A stretch of 64,000 nt of DNA. It comes from JAAZIN01 sp964441025. Its GTDB lineage: Bacteria; Bacillota; Dethiobacteria; DTU022. How positions within the stretch are numbered: the first letter of the stretch is position 1; each line of letters starts with the position of its first letter. The translations under genes and the position numbers were made by a program. Shown one piece after another: positions 46,740-55,391 of this stretch. The stretch is taken from positions 1 to 64,000 of the forward strand of contig CAYTXG010000004.1 in assembly GCA_964441025.1 (NCBI GenBank), given 5' to 3'. The notes beneath the pieces are model-generated. The model was not told where the DNA came from. It worked only from the letters and a program-made list of their open reading frames with translations, and searched no databases.

Positions 46740-49232
46740 CTACCCTTTATCGCTCTCCTCATCCCCGCTCAGCTCTTCCTGCGGCTCGGATTTCTCTTCA
46801 TCTTTTTCCGTTTCCTGCTCGAAGAGATCGCCAAAAACGTCGCCCAATGTAACCGTGCCAACGTCAGCGGTTTCACCCGGTCCCGGATTGGCCTCATAGT
46901 TGATATTACGCACTTCTTTTATGCTCAGGCCAATACGTTTTGCCCCCGGTTTCAGCTCGAGTATTTTTACATCCACTTCTTCACCTTCATGAAGCACTTC
47001 CGAAGGGTGCTTTACATGATAATCGGCGATCTGGGAAATATGGACCAGCCCTTCCACGCCCGGTCTCAACTCAACAAAGGCCCCAAAGTTGACCAGCCGG
47101 GTGATCCTGCCATTGATTATCTCGCCTTCTTTTAACTCCTGCATTGCTTTTGTCCAGGGATCGGGCTGGGTCCGCCTCAGGCTCAGGCTGATGCGCTCCC
47201 GGTCGGGGATGACATCGAGCACTTTTACCTCCAGTTCCTGGCCCACCTTCAGCGCCTCCCGGGGATGCTCCACGCGCTCCCAGGAGATCTCCGATACATG
47301 GACCAGCCCGTCGATACCGCCGATGTCAACAAAGGCGCCGAAGTCAGTCAGGCGGCGCACCACTCCCGGCACTGTTGAACCGATCTCCAGCGATTGCAGC
47401 GTTTCCTCTTTTTTGCGCAGGTTCTCTTCTTCAATGACCTTTTTACGCGATAGGATCACTTTGTCTTTTTCCCGGTTCAGCTCGACAACCTTGAACTTGA
47501 CCATTTCACCCATAAAGGGCTTGAAGTCAGGCACATAGCGCAGATCTACCAGTGAACCCGGCATAAATCCGTCGATTCCCTCACCCAGATCTATGACCAT
47601 GCCCGCATTGACAACCTGTTTTACCTTTTTCTCTTCCGTGGTCCCGTCTTCCAGCAAAAGGGCCAGCTCATCCCACCTCTTGTCGCGGGCAAGGCGTTTA
47701 TAAGAGACAACAACTTTGCTCTCCTGATCATCAATATCGATGACGGTGACCTCCACCTCTTCTCCCTGTGCAAAGCGGTCAGCCAGGCTTTCCCCCTCCT
47801 GCAGGTACACCTCCCCGGCGGGCAGAATGGCTTCACTCTTGTAGCTGATATCCAGGTAGACTTCGTCTTCAGCAGCCCGGACCACTTTCCCGGTAACCTG
47901 TTCCCCCACCTGGACCAGGTTCAGGCTCTCGGCAAAATCAAAATCCTCGTCAGCCGGCACCTGCTCTTCATCAACAACCGCCTCGTCTGCAGGCACCTGC
48001 TCTTCATCAACAACCGCCTCCCCGGCCGGTGCCTCAAGAACCCCTGCTGCGGATGATTCTTCAACAACATCTTCAGCATCTTTAACTGCTTCACCGGCTG
48101 CGTTCTCCGCCGCCTGGCCGGCCGCTTCCTCCAGCGCTTCTCCCGATGTCTCTACAACGGCTTCCACTGCTGTTTCTTCAACCAATTCTTTGACCACTTC
48201 CTCTTCAATTGCTGCTTCGCCTTCGGACTCTTCAGCCTGGACAGCTTCCCCGGCCGCTTCCAGTTCCGCTTCCGCCGGGGCGGTAGTTTCGGGGGGCCGT
48301 TCCTCCGGAACCGCTTCCACCCGCCCTTCTTCCTCCTGAACTGCTTCTTCAGGATCCCTTCCGTTAAACCCTCTCTCCGCTTCCAGCTTCTCTTTCTCCA
48401 TTCTTTCCACTACCTCCTTTATCATCCAGTGGGGAGTAGAAGCCCCTGCAGTTACCCCGATGCGGCGGTATTTCCGCAAAAATTCAGGCTCCAGCTCCCC
48501 CGCGCCCGCCACCATCATGGTCGGCTTCAGGCGCCGGCAGACTTCAACCAGGGCTCCGGTATTGGCGCTGGCGCTGCTTCCCACCACCACCATGGCCTCC
48601 ACTTCCGAAGCCAGCCGGAGCGCCTCCTGCTGCCGTATGCCCGTTTCGGGGCACAATGTATCATAAACCTTTCCACCGGGAGACAGCTGCAAGAAGAGAG
48701 CCTTTACCTCATCATAGACTGCTTTTTCTCCAGTGGTCTGGGCAATAAGGGCAGCCGCTGGTTTGATGTCCAGCCCTTTGAGCTCTTTCGCCGAGGCGAC
48801 GACATCAATCACGGCTTCGCTCCCGGCCCAACCGACAATGCCTTTCACCTCCGGATGCCGGGCATCTCCGAAGATGATAATCTGAACACCGCTCTCCGCC
48901 AGCTTTTGCGCCAGCCTCTGAACCCGCCTGACTTTGGTGCAGGTCAGATCGAGAACCGTCAGCCCTTCCAAACGGCGGGCCTGCTCCAGCACCTCCGGGG
49001 GAACGCCGTGGGTGCGGATAAGCAGAACAGACTTTGCCGCCTCTTCGGGCTTGTCAACGGAGTGGACATTGTGCCGGGCAAGGTAGGCGGCCACCGCTTC
49101 ATTGTGGACGAGCGGCCCCAGTGTAAAGACACTGCCGCTGCGGGACGACTCCTGAAGCGCCCTTTCAACTGCTCCTTTTACTCCCGAGCAAAAACCGGCA
49201 TGTTCAGCGAGGAGTACAGACAATGATGTCAC
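46740..49232 (-). CDS. ispH: IspH (HMBPP reductase) fused to a four-domain S1 RNA-binding protein
   Basis: The N-terminal 285 residues are 4-hydroxy-3-methylbut-2-enyl diphosphate reductase, last step of the MEP pathway. They carry cluster ligands C15 (AGFCSGV), C98 (LTCTKV) and C194 (TLCPETG) and the GDARHPEV motif. A 130-residue Glu/Ala-rich linker follows, with a direct duplication of EAVVDEEQVPAD. Residues about 455-800 hold four S1 domains, the third and fourth with the canonical DFGAFVDI/NFGAFVEL and GLVHVSEIS/GLVHISQIA strands. IspH-S1 fusions are known from other Clostridia. The S1 part probably serves as ribosomal protein S1. Neighbours plsC/cmk and fni fit. Confidence 0.95.
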   Translation of the reverse strand: MTSLSVLLAEHAGFCSGVKGAVERALQESSRSGSVFTLGPLVHNEAVAAYLARHNVHSVDKPEEAAKSVLLIRTHGVPPEVLEQARRLEGLTVLDLTCTKVRRVQRLAQKLAESGVQIIIFGDARHPEVKGIVGWAGSEAVIDVVASAKELKGLDIKPAAALIAQTTGEKAVYDEVKALFLQLSPGGKVYDTLCPETGIRQQEALRLASEVEAMVVVGSSASANTGALVEVCRRLKPTMMVAGAGELEPEFLRKYRRIGVTAGASTPHWMIKEVVERMEKEKLEAERGFNGRDPEEAVQEEEGRVEAVPEERPPETTAPAEAELEAAGEAVQAEESEGEAAIEEEVVKELVEETAVEAVVETSGEALEEAAGQAAENAAGEAVKDAEDVVEESSAAGVLEAPAGEAVVDEEQVPADEAVVDEEQVPADEDFDFAESLNLVQVGEQVTGKVVRAAEDEVYLDISYKSEAILPAGEVYLQEGESLADRFAQGEEVEVTVIDIDDQESKVVVSYKRLARDKRWDELALLLEDGTTEEKKVKQVVNAGMVIDLGEGIDGFMPGSLVDLRYVPDFKPFMGEMVKFKVVELNREKDKVILSRKKVIEEENLRKKEETLQSLEIGSTVPGVVRRLTDFGAFVDIGGIDGLVHVSEISWERVEHPREALKVGQELEVKVLDVIPDRERISLSLRRTQPDPWTKAMQELKEGEIINGRITRLVNFGAFVELRPGVEGLVHISQIADYHVKHPSEVLHEGEEVDVKILELKPGAKRIGLSIKEVRNINYEANPGPGETADVGTVTLGDVFGDLFEQETEKDEEKSEPQEELSGDEESDKG

Positions 49233-49258
49233 TCCATAAAACTTTTACGCCATCCAGC

Positions 49259-49891
49259 TTAATCAATTTGCACCTTTTTATCAGCAGGTAAAAGGGCTTG
49301 CAGCCGATCCATGATCATCCTGCTGCCCTCCTCCAGGCGGGCTTTCTTCTCTTTCCTGCCGCTATATTCCAGCCTGGGGATGGTGAACACGGGACCGCAG
49401 ATGATTCGTAAGGGGCGGCCCAGACGGTAGGGTCCGACAACAAGCACCGGCAGAAGAGGCGCCCCGCTGCGGGCGGCAATGAGGGCCGAGCCTCTTTGCG
49501 CTTTCTGGAGCTCACCCGATTTGCTGCGGGTGCCTTCGGGAAAGAGTCCCACCACGCCGCCCTCCTGCAGTATTTGAAAAGCGCGGCGGATGGCTCCATA
49601 ATCGGCGCTCTGGCGGTCCACGGAAAAGGCCCCCGCCTTGCGCAGAAAAAAGGCAATAACAGGGTTGCGAAAGAGCTCCTTTTTGGCCATGAATTTTATC
49701 CTCAGGCGGTGCGGCAACGCACTGCCTATAGCCGCGGGATCCTGCCAGTTTATATGGTTGGCACAGATAATGAGCGGGCCCTCCTCCGGAATGTGCTCGC
49801 ACCCGTAAACCCCCCGGCGGTAGACAATTCGATAAAAGATTTCAAAAGAAAAATGGCCAATCCTGTAAATCAAATGCTCCACTCCCTTCAA
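49259..49891 (-). CDS. plsC: 1-acyl-sn-glycerol-3-phosphate acyltransferase
   Basis: Second acylation step to phosphatidic acid. The 210-residue protein shows the HX4D catalytic motif in CANHINWQDPAAIG, FMAKKELF, and FPEGTRSKSGELQ, typical of PlsC. A hydrophobic N-terminus suggests membrane association. The start appears to be TTG 49891, overlapping the cmk stop (TTGA); GTG three codons later is possible. Confidence 0.93.
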   Translation of the reverse strand: MKGVEHLIYRIGHFSFEIFYRIVYRRGVYGCEHIPEEGPLIICANHINWQDPAAIGSALPHRLRIKFMAKKELFRNPVIAFFLRKAGAFSVDRQSADYGAIRRAFQILQEGGVVGLFPEGTRSKSGELQKAQRGSALIAARSGAPLLPVLVVGPYRLGRPLRIICGPVFTIPRLEYSGRKEKKARLEEGSRMIMDRLQALLPADKKVQID

Positions 49892-50562
49892 TCCCGCTGC
49901 GGGTTGATGATCGATAATATCCGCTGCACCACCTCCGCAATGGTCAGTCCGGTTGTGTCGATGACCTGAACGCCGGGGGCAATTGAAAGGGGAGAATCGG
50001 CCCTTTCGGAATCTATGTGATCGCGCTCTTTTATTTCATTGAGGACATCTTCATAAGAGAGAGGCATTCCTTTTTCATGCTGCTCCAGCATGCGCCGGCG
50101 GGCCCTTTCCGGTAAAGCAGCATCCAGATAAAATTTAAAGCATGCATCGGGCAGCACCCTGGTCGCAATATCCCGCCCCTCCATGATGATGCCGGCGGAG
50201 GCGGCGGCAATCTCCCGCTGCTGCCGGACAAGCTTTCGCCTGATGGCCGGCAGCTCCGATACACGGGAAACCGATGCATTGACCGGAGACTTCCTGATCT
50301 CTGCTGTAACATTCTCTCCGTCCAGGTAGACCCCCCCGCTCCGGTCCAGCACAATCGCGGTCTGCTCCAGCAGCGCCTCCACTGCGCCGGAGTCGGCGAG
50401 ATTTACACCCGCACGGATCAACTTCAAGGTGATGGCCCGGTACATGGCCCCGGTATCAAGGTAGGTCAGCTTCAACTTGCGGGCTATTTCCCGCGCCACC
50501 GTGCTTTTCCCCGAACCTGCCGGACCGTCAATAGCTATTCTTAACCCAGAATCAGTCGACAT
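49888..50562 (-). CDS. cmk: Cytidylate kinase
   Basis: Phosphorylates CMP and dCMP. Walker A GPAGSGKSTVARE, LTYLDTGAMYRAIT, the SPVNASVSRVSELPAIR segment and IIMEGRDIATRVLPDA identify it. The open frame reaches 50592; ATG 50562, ten codons in, starts the conserved part and gives 224 residues. Order cmk-plsC-ispH/S1 is standard in Firmicutes. Confidence 0.95.
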   Translation of the reverse strand: MSTDSGLRIAIDGPAGSGKSTVAREIARKLKLTYLDTGAMYRAITLKLIRAGVNLADSGAVEALLEQTAIVLDRSGGVYLDGENVTAEIRKSPVNASVSRVSELPAIRRKLVRQQREIAAASAGIIMEGRDIATRVLPDACFKFYLDAALPERARRRMLEQHEKGMPLSYEDVLNEIKERDHIDSERADSPLSIAPGVQVIDTTGLTIAEVVQRILSIINPQRD

Positions 50563-50634
50563 ATCATTTTCTTTTTCGAGATCATAAGCCAAATACCTTT
50601 TTTTACAGGAAAATAGTGCAGTAATTGCAGCTCT

Positions 50635-50823
50635 CTAATCAAGGGGAACCGGATAGGGAACCCCTTCCAACGCATCCACCCTGCTTAAAAAGCAGCGCGC
50701 TTTCGGATTCATCATCACCAGCTGGCTCAGCAGCAGCAACGCCAGCAGTGCGGCGGTCCAGATAAACAGGGCGCGCTCCAACCTGGCCGCGGTGCGGCCA
50801 ATCCAACGCTGCAGACATTTCAC
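50635..50823 (-). CDS. Small membrane protein, YpfB (DUF5359)-like
   Basis: A 62-residue protein with one membrane segment (residues about 19-37), a basic N-terminus and a short exterior tail, SRVDALEGVPYPV. The layout and the position immediately upstream of cmk match YpfB of Bacillus, which has no known function. The homology is judged by layout and position rather than strong motifs. Confidence 0.6.
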   Translation of the reverse strand: MKCLQRWIGRTAARLERALFIWTAALLALLLLSQLVMMNPKARCFLSRVDALEGVPYPVPLD

Positions 50824-50905
50824 CCTGATCTCCCCTTCCGGCCTTAATGTAGCGCAGGAGAGAGAAATTTATACCCTGAGGGTTGTACGGGGCAGGCGGC
50901 AAAGG

Positions 50906-51415
50906 CTATCTTCTTTCCTGCTCCTGTTGTTTCAGGCTCTGCTGGAGGGTTTCCCCAAATTTGAAGAAGAGTCGTTCAAGGTCGCGGCCGGACAGATTGA
51001 GCTGGTCCGGTTCAATAATCTCCACCCTGCGGAATTCGCTGCGGCTAACAAAGCGAAGGATATCCCCCAGGGAATCAACCGTCGCCCTTATCTCCACGGG
51101 CGCATAGGCGGCATGGGTTTCTTCAGCTTCGTCGTAAACTGTGTACAGCTCAAAGTATTCAATATCTTCGATATGCACACCCTGCAGGGGAACATTGCGC
51201 CACATGTTGGCCTGCTGCTGGCGCAGCTCCTCAGCCACCTCTTTTGCCCCCCTGCCGCCGAAAAAGAAGCGGGCGGGGCGGGGCAGGCCGCGGTAATCGT
51301 AACGAACCCGGATCTTTATCTTTGACACCCGGGGCTCTTCCTGCTCTGTAACGGATGTTCTGGGAAATTCGGCAACGCTGTCCGGAATCTCCGTATCCCG
51401 ATATGAGCGCAGCAT
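50906..51415 (-). CDS. Conserved hypothetical protein upstream of the ypfB-like gene
   Basis: A soluble, charged protein of about 169 residues that I do not recognise. Visible features: VSKIKIRVRYDYRGLPRPAR near the N-terminus, a central stretch (GVHIEDIEYFELYTVYDEAE), and a C-terminal helical part with many Gln, Glu and Arg residues. The frame is open to 51451, but GAGGGGAG six to seven bases before ATG 51415 favours the inner start. It lies between the cobalamin importer and cmk. No signal peptide or membrane segment. Confidence 0.65.
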   Translation of the reverse strand: MLRSYRDTEIPDSVAEFPRTSVTEQEEPRVSKIKIRVRYDYRGLPRPARFFFGGRGAKEVAEELRQQQANMWRNVPLQGVHIEDIEYFELYTVYDEAEETHAAYAPVEIRATVDSLGDILRFVSRSEFRRVEIIEPDQLNLSGRDLERLFFKFGETLQQSLKQQEQERR

Positions 51416-51520
51416 ATCCGGCTCCCCTCTCTTTGATGGGCGGCCTATCATAATAAACGACCTTTGATATCAAGTTCTCTTAATATCTGCTAATTCCTGC
51501 AACCTGTGTATAAAAAATAC

Positions 51521-52816
51521 TCACCGGTCCGGCGCCCCGGCGGGAAATGTGGGGGGCGCCGCAAGCAGGGCGGCAATTCCATCCAGATCGAGGTCGGAGA
51601 TAAAGTGGGCGCCGCCTTCTTTCAGGCGGCGGTAGAGCTGTTCGCCCCGACCGCCGGCAAAGTCGCGCGCCGCCGCCGGCGGTGTATTCATGACATAAAG
51701 GGGCAGCCCCCGTTGCAGAGCATAAAGGGCCGCCTCCACGTTGGGCACGTTGCCGGGACCGATGTACAGGGGAGCCAGGACCACCGCTCCGGCCTCTTCG
51801 ATGAGCGCGAGGTTCTGCTCATAGCGTTCGCTGCTGATAGGCGAAAAGGGAGCCTCCTCAACCATGCGCAGCCCCAGGCGGCGGGCGGTGGCCCAGTCGC
51901 TGTCGCCCACGCTGAGGACTCCCGCTGAAAGGGCGATCCCCTTGACAAAAAGTTCCTTCATCAGCGGGGTGGCGCTGCCGCCGCCGCCGATAAGATGCAG
52001 CCGCTTCTTGAAATTGCCGCCTGTCTTTGCAGAGGCGGTGGAGACGGGTATAACCTGTGGTTTTCCATCCAGAGGGTGGGGCTCTATGAGCACCTCCGTC
52101 CTGTAGACCTCGAGGATGTGCTCGCGGGTGAGCACCTCTTCAGGGCTGCCGCCGGAATAAATCCGGCCGCAATAAAGCAGGTAGAGCTTGCGGCAGTATC
52201 GCGAAGCCAGGTTCAGGTCATGCATGACCACAGCAATGGTCAACCGGTCCCTCAGGTTCAAACTCTGCAGCAGCTCCAGCAGCTCCACCTGGTAGCCCAG
52301 ATCGAGAAAGGAGGTGGGCTCATCCAGCAGCAGGCAGGGGGTCTCCTGGGCCAGGGCGCGGGCCAGGATAGCCCGCTGCCGCTCTCCGCCGCTGAGGGAG
52401 AAGATCTCCCTTTGCCGCAGGTGGTAGCAGCCTGTCAGATGCATGGCCCGCTCCACTGCCCGGTGATCTTCCGCTTTGAGGGAGCCGAAGCGATCCAGGT
52501 AGGGATAACGCCCCATGGCCACCATCTCCTGCACCGAGAAGTTGAAACCGGCGCCGCCGCCCTGCCCCACCAGGGCCAGTTTCAGGGCCAGCTCGCGCCG
52601 TCTCCAGTGCGGCAGTGCTTTCCCGCCGATGGCGATTTCGCCGCCGGAGGGGGTGAGAATGGCGGCCATGTTTTTTAGAAGGGTGGATTTACCGCTGCCG
52701 TTGGGGCCGATAATGCCGGTAAAGTCGCCCTGTTCCAGGGTCATGCTGACGCCATCGAGAACCCTCTCCGGGCCGTAGCTGAATGTGAGCTCTTTGACTT
52801 CTATTTGCAGCGCCAT
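51521..52816 (-). CDS. btuD: Cobalamin-type ABC transporter ATPase with C-terminal extension
   Basis: ATP-binding subunit of an iron-siderophore/cobalamin importer. Residues 1-255: Walker A GPNGSGKSTLL, signature SLSGGERQR, Walker B CLLLDEP, and the family's HDLNLASRYC. Residues about 265-430 form an additional domain (RLHLIGGGGSATPLMKELFV, then VVLAPLYIGPGNVPNVEAAL) not part of the ABC fold and of unknown function, possibly ligand- or corrinoid-related. AGGTGA before ATG 52816 sets the start. It follows the permease gene after nine bases. Confidence 0.9.
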   Translation of the reverse strand: MALQIEVKELTFSYGPERVLDGVSMTLEQGDFTGIIGPNGSGKSTLLKNMAAILTPSGGEIAIGGKALPHWRRRELALKLALVGQGGGAGFNFSVQEMVAMGRYPYLDRFGSLKAEDHRAVERAMHLTGCYHLRQREIFSLSGGERQRAILARALAQETPCLLLDEPTSFLDLGYQVELLELLQSLNLRDRLTIAVVMHDLNLASRYCRKLYLLYCGRIYSGGSPEEVLTREHILEVYRTEVLIEPHPLDGKPQVIPVSTASAKTGGNFKKRLHLIGGGGSATPLMKELFVKGIALSAGVLSVGDSDWATARRLGLRMVEEAPFSPISSERYEQNLALIEEAGAVVLAPLYIGPGNVPNVEAALYALQRGLPLYVMNTPPAAARDFAGGRGEQLYRRLKEGGAHFISDLDLDGIAALLAAPPTFPAGAPDR

Positions 52817-52825
52817 CTCTATCAC

Positions 52826-53854
52826 CTAGAAACGGTATTTTTCACGGTGGCGCCGCAGCAGATAGATGAAGAAGGGCGCCCCCAGAAAGGCGGTAACAAT
52901 GCCCACCGGTATCTCCGCCGGGGCAATGACGGTGCGGGCAAAGGTGTCGGTGGCCACAAGGAAGATGCCCCCGCCGAAAAGCGCCGCCGGAAAGAGGAAG
53001 CGGTGATCGGCGCCGATGAGGATGCGCATGGCATGGGGCACAATGAGTCCAACAAAGCCGATCATGCCGCTGACAGAAACAGCGCCGGCGGTTATGAGCG
53101 AGGCGGCCACCAGGATCCATCTTTTTGTTCGCTCCACCTCCACGCCAAGGCTCAGGGCATCTTCTTCCCCCATAAGGATCAGGTTCAGGTCGCGGGAAAA
53201 GTAGAAGAGGACAGCCAGAGCGACGGTGAAATAGGGGATGATGAGGAGCAAAAACGGCCATCCCTTCTGGCTCAAACCGCCGGCCAGCCAGAAGAAAAGG
53301 TTGCGCATCTGCTCACCGGCCAGGAGCATCCCCAGGGAGATGACAGCTGAGAGAAAGGAGCTCACCACCACTCCGGCCAGAAGCACCGTTACCACCGGCA
53401 GGCGCCCCCCCACGCTGCCCAGGCGGTACACGGTGAAGAGGGCCAGCAGGGCCCCGGCAAAGCCGCAGAGGGGAATGATAAAACCCGAGGCCGTTTCAGA
53501 CAGGAACAGCATGGCGGCAGTGGCCCCGACGGCGGCGCCGCTGGAGACGCCGATGGTATAGGGGTCGGCCAGGGGGTTCTGCAGCAGCCCCTGAAAGGCC
53601 GTCCCCGCCACCGAGAGCGATGCGCCGATGAGGAAACCCATCAGGATGCGGGGCAGGCGAACCTGCAGGATGATCGTTTCCGCCGGAACGGCGGAGGCGC
53701 GGGAAAGGCCGCTGCGCAGGGCGCCCCATATGATTTTCGCCACCTCAAGGGGCGGCACTGCCACGGCGCCGATGCCCACGGCGATTACCAGTACAGCGGC
53801 GGCCACGGCGGGCAATACTGCCAGCAGAACAAGACGCCTTCCCCGCATCGCCAA
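52826..53854 (-). CDS. btuC: FecCD/BtuC-type ABC permease
   Basis: Membrane subunit of the importer; 342 residues with about ten membrane segments. Family landmarks: LPRILMGFLIGASLSVAGTA, FQGLLQNPLADPYTIGVSSG (the ATPase coupling region), and VGLIVPHAMRILIGADHRFL near the C-terminus. It is encoded between the binding protein and the ATPase on one strand. The riboswitch upstream of the first gene identifies cobalamin or a precursor as the likely cargo. Confidence 0.94.
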   Translation of the reverse strand: MAMRGRRLVLLAVLPAVAAAVLVIAVGIGAVAVPPLEVAKIIWGALRSGLSRASAVPAETIILQVRLPRILMGFLIGASLSVAGTAFQGLLQNPLADPYTIGVSSGAAVGATAAMLFLSETASGFIIPLCGFAGALLALFTVYRLGSVGGRLPVVTVLLAGVVVSSFLSAVISLGMLLAGEQMRNLFFWLAGGLSQKGWPFLLLIIPYFTVALAVLFYFSRDLNLILMGEEDALSLGVEVERTKRWILVAASLITAGAVSVSGMIGFVGLIVPHAMRILIGADHRFLFPAALFGGGIFLVATDTFARTVIAPAEIPVGIVTAFLGAPFFIYLLRRHREKYRF

Positions 53855-53931
53855 TCGCTCCCCTCCACTCCAGGCACTAACTGTACCTGCTTTGCTTTAC
53901 CCGATATGGCTCAAGGCAACATCAACAGGGA

Positions 53932-54801
53932 TCAGGGGTGAAAGATCCCGATAAGCAGCTCCAGGCCCTGGACCAGGCGCGGCGTCGGGCGGTTCACCAG
54001 ATCGCCGTCTATATCGTAAATCGCCTCATTCTTTACTGCGGCAAGATCTTTCCAGGCATCCTTCTCCGCAAGGATCCGCTCGCGCAAAGGAAAGGTGCAG
54101 ATAATAATATCGGGATCGGCCTCGATGAGCGCCTCTTCGCTGAGCTGGGCATAGCCGGCGGCCCCGGCTGCATTGATCCCGCCTGCGACAGCAATGAGCT
54201 CATCCTCCAGAGTTCCTGATCCGGCAACATAGAGATAGTCCAGATCCAGAAGCATGAGCACCAGCGGTTTCTCCTCAATCTGCGCCGTTTCCGCCTTCAG
54301 CTTCTCAATAGCCGTTTCCATATCACCGGCCAGTTTCTCCGCGGCGGATTCAATGCCTGTAAGTTCCCCGATCCGGCGGATGCTGGCATATGTTTCTTCA
54401 AGGCTGGCCGGCGCAATAACCTCTGACCTGATATCCAGCTCAGCCAGGCGCTCTTCCGCGTCCGAGGCAAAGCCGAAGAGAACCAGATCAGGCTCCAGGC
54501 TTACCAGGAGCTCTTCATTGAGATTGAAGGAATCACCGAGCCGCTTGATCCGGCCGGCCTCAACGGCCTCCTCCAGCCCGGGCGGGTAGTCGCAGAAATC
54601 GGTTACGCCGACAACGGCATCACCCAGTCCCAGGGCGAAAAGCAGTTCAGTATTACTCGGCATCACCGAAACGATCCGCAAAGACGCCTCGTCTTCAACG
54701 CCAGCTTCACCCTCACCGCCATCCCCCGCGCTACAGCCAACAGGCAGCAGCAGCATTGCTATCACCAGCAGCATCGCCAGCGGCAGTAAATATCTTTTCA
54801 T
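53932..54801 (-). CDS. btuF: Cobalamin-binding lipoprotein of the BtuFCD-type importer
   Basis: Substrate-binding protein anchored to the membrane by a lipid. The signal peptide (MKRYLLPLAMLLVIAMLLL) ends in a lipobox LPVGC; the mature part has the BtuF/FhuD-like fold start RIVSVMPSNTELLFALGLGD, then VGVTDFCDYPPG and EPDLVLF. GGGAGG before ATG 54801 sets the start, although the frame is open to 54819. It is the first gene behind the cobalamin riboswitch and its terminator. Confidence 0.92.
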   Translation of the reverse strand: MKRYLLPLAMLLVIAMLLLPVGCSAGDGGEGEAGVEDEASLRIVSVMPSNTELLFALGLGDAVVGVTDFCDYPPGLEEAVEAGRIKRLGDSFNLNEELLVSLEPDLVLFGFASDAEERLAELDIRSEVIAPASLEETYASIRRIGELTGIESAAEKLAGDMETAIEKLKAETAQIEEKPLVLMLLDLDYLYVAGSGTLEDELIAVAGGINAAGAAGYAQLSEEALIEADPDIIICTFPLRERILAEKDAWKDLAAVKNEAIYDIDGDLVNRPTPRLVQGLELLIGIFHP

Positions 54802-54905
54802 AATTAAAACCCCTCCCATTTTTCGCTCATGTGTTCTTTTTTCCTGCGGGCAGGATGAAACCCCGGCCCTTCTTCTTATCTTCCAACCTTCACCTTTTAC
54901 ATCGA

Positions 54906-54932
54906 AAAGGCCCGGCCTATGGTGGCCGAGCC
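54906..54932 (-). terminator. Intrinsic terminator of the cobalamin riboswitch
   Basis: On the minus strand GGCTCGGCC and GGCCGGGCC form a nine-pair GC-rich stem with a CACCATA-type loop, followed by TTTT. Placed between the riboswitch and btuF, it probably forms when cobalamin is bound, cutting importer expression. Confidence 0.75.
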
Positions 54933-54984
54933 TGATATGCGCCCAAAACTACGCACCTCCCTCTCTCCACGAAGGCTTAGTACG

Positions 54985-55160
54985 CTCTTTCACAGGCAGG
55001 TTTCCTGGCTTCCGTTCATCCCCTGAAGCGGCCTTCCCCCGCCCGACGGCGAAGTGGCTGTTCGAATGCTCCAGGGTCCCGGTTACAGTGGCGGGACCGC
55101 GCAGGTCTTGCACCTGCTTCCCTTTAAACCCCCGTTGGGGCACCTGTAAAATCTAACTCT
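54985..55160 (-). promoter_or_regulatory. Cobalamin riboswitch
   Basis: Minus-strand RNA shows the AdoCbl-type aptamer landmarks in order: GGTGCC near 55140; GGGAAGCAGGTGCAAGACCT; the core CGGTCCCGCCACTGTAACCG (normally GC-GCCACTGT); GGGGGAAGG; and the B12-box-like AGCCAGGAAACCTGCCTG at about 54993-55010. It lies 190-360 bases before btuF, with the terminator between. It marks the downstream importer as a corrinoid transporter. Confidence 0.93.
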
Positions 55161-55358
55161 CAATCCAAGCTTACCCCATCGCTCCGCAAAGGGCAAGCAC
55201 TTTTTTCAGGATGGCAGGAACGGGTCTGCGTTCCTGTCGACGCCCGCAGTCGGACAAGACTACTGCTTCACCGGATTTAGTTCCTATCTCCCCATATCCG
55301 GCCAATGCGAGGGCGGCCCGGGGGCCGCCCAAATTCGCTGTCCTGTGATTCACTGCGA

Positions 55359-55387
55359 TGAGTCAAAGTCACCGTCCCCTTGACTCA
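55359..55387. repeat. CCGTCCCC palindromic repeat beside metF
   Basis: Standard form, TGAGTCAAAGTCACCGTCCC then CTTGACTCA, ending four bases before the metF stop codon. It sits between metF and the upstream edge of the riboswitch region. Confidence 0.9.
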
Positions 55388-55391
55388 TGAT

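Noticed and set aside
55311..55330. Intrinsic terminator of metF (GGGCGGCC/GGCCGCCC hairpin)
   Set aside because: The stem is strong but no T-tract follows on the minus strand, and it lies about 60 bases past the stop beyond a palindromic repeat.
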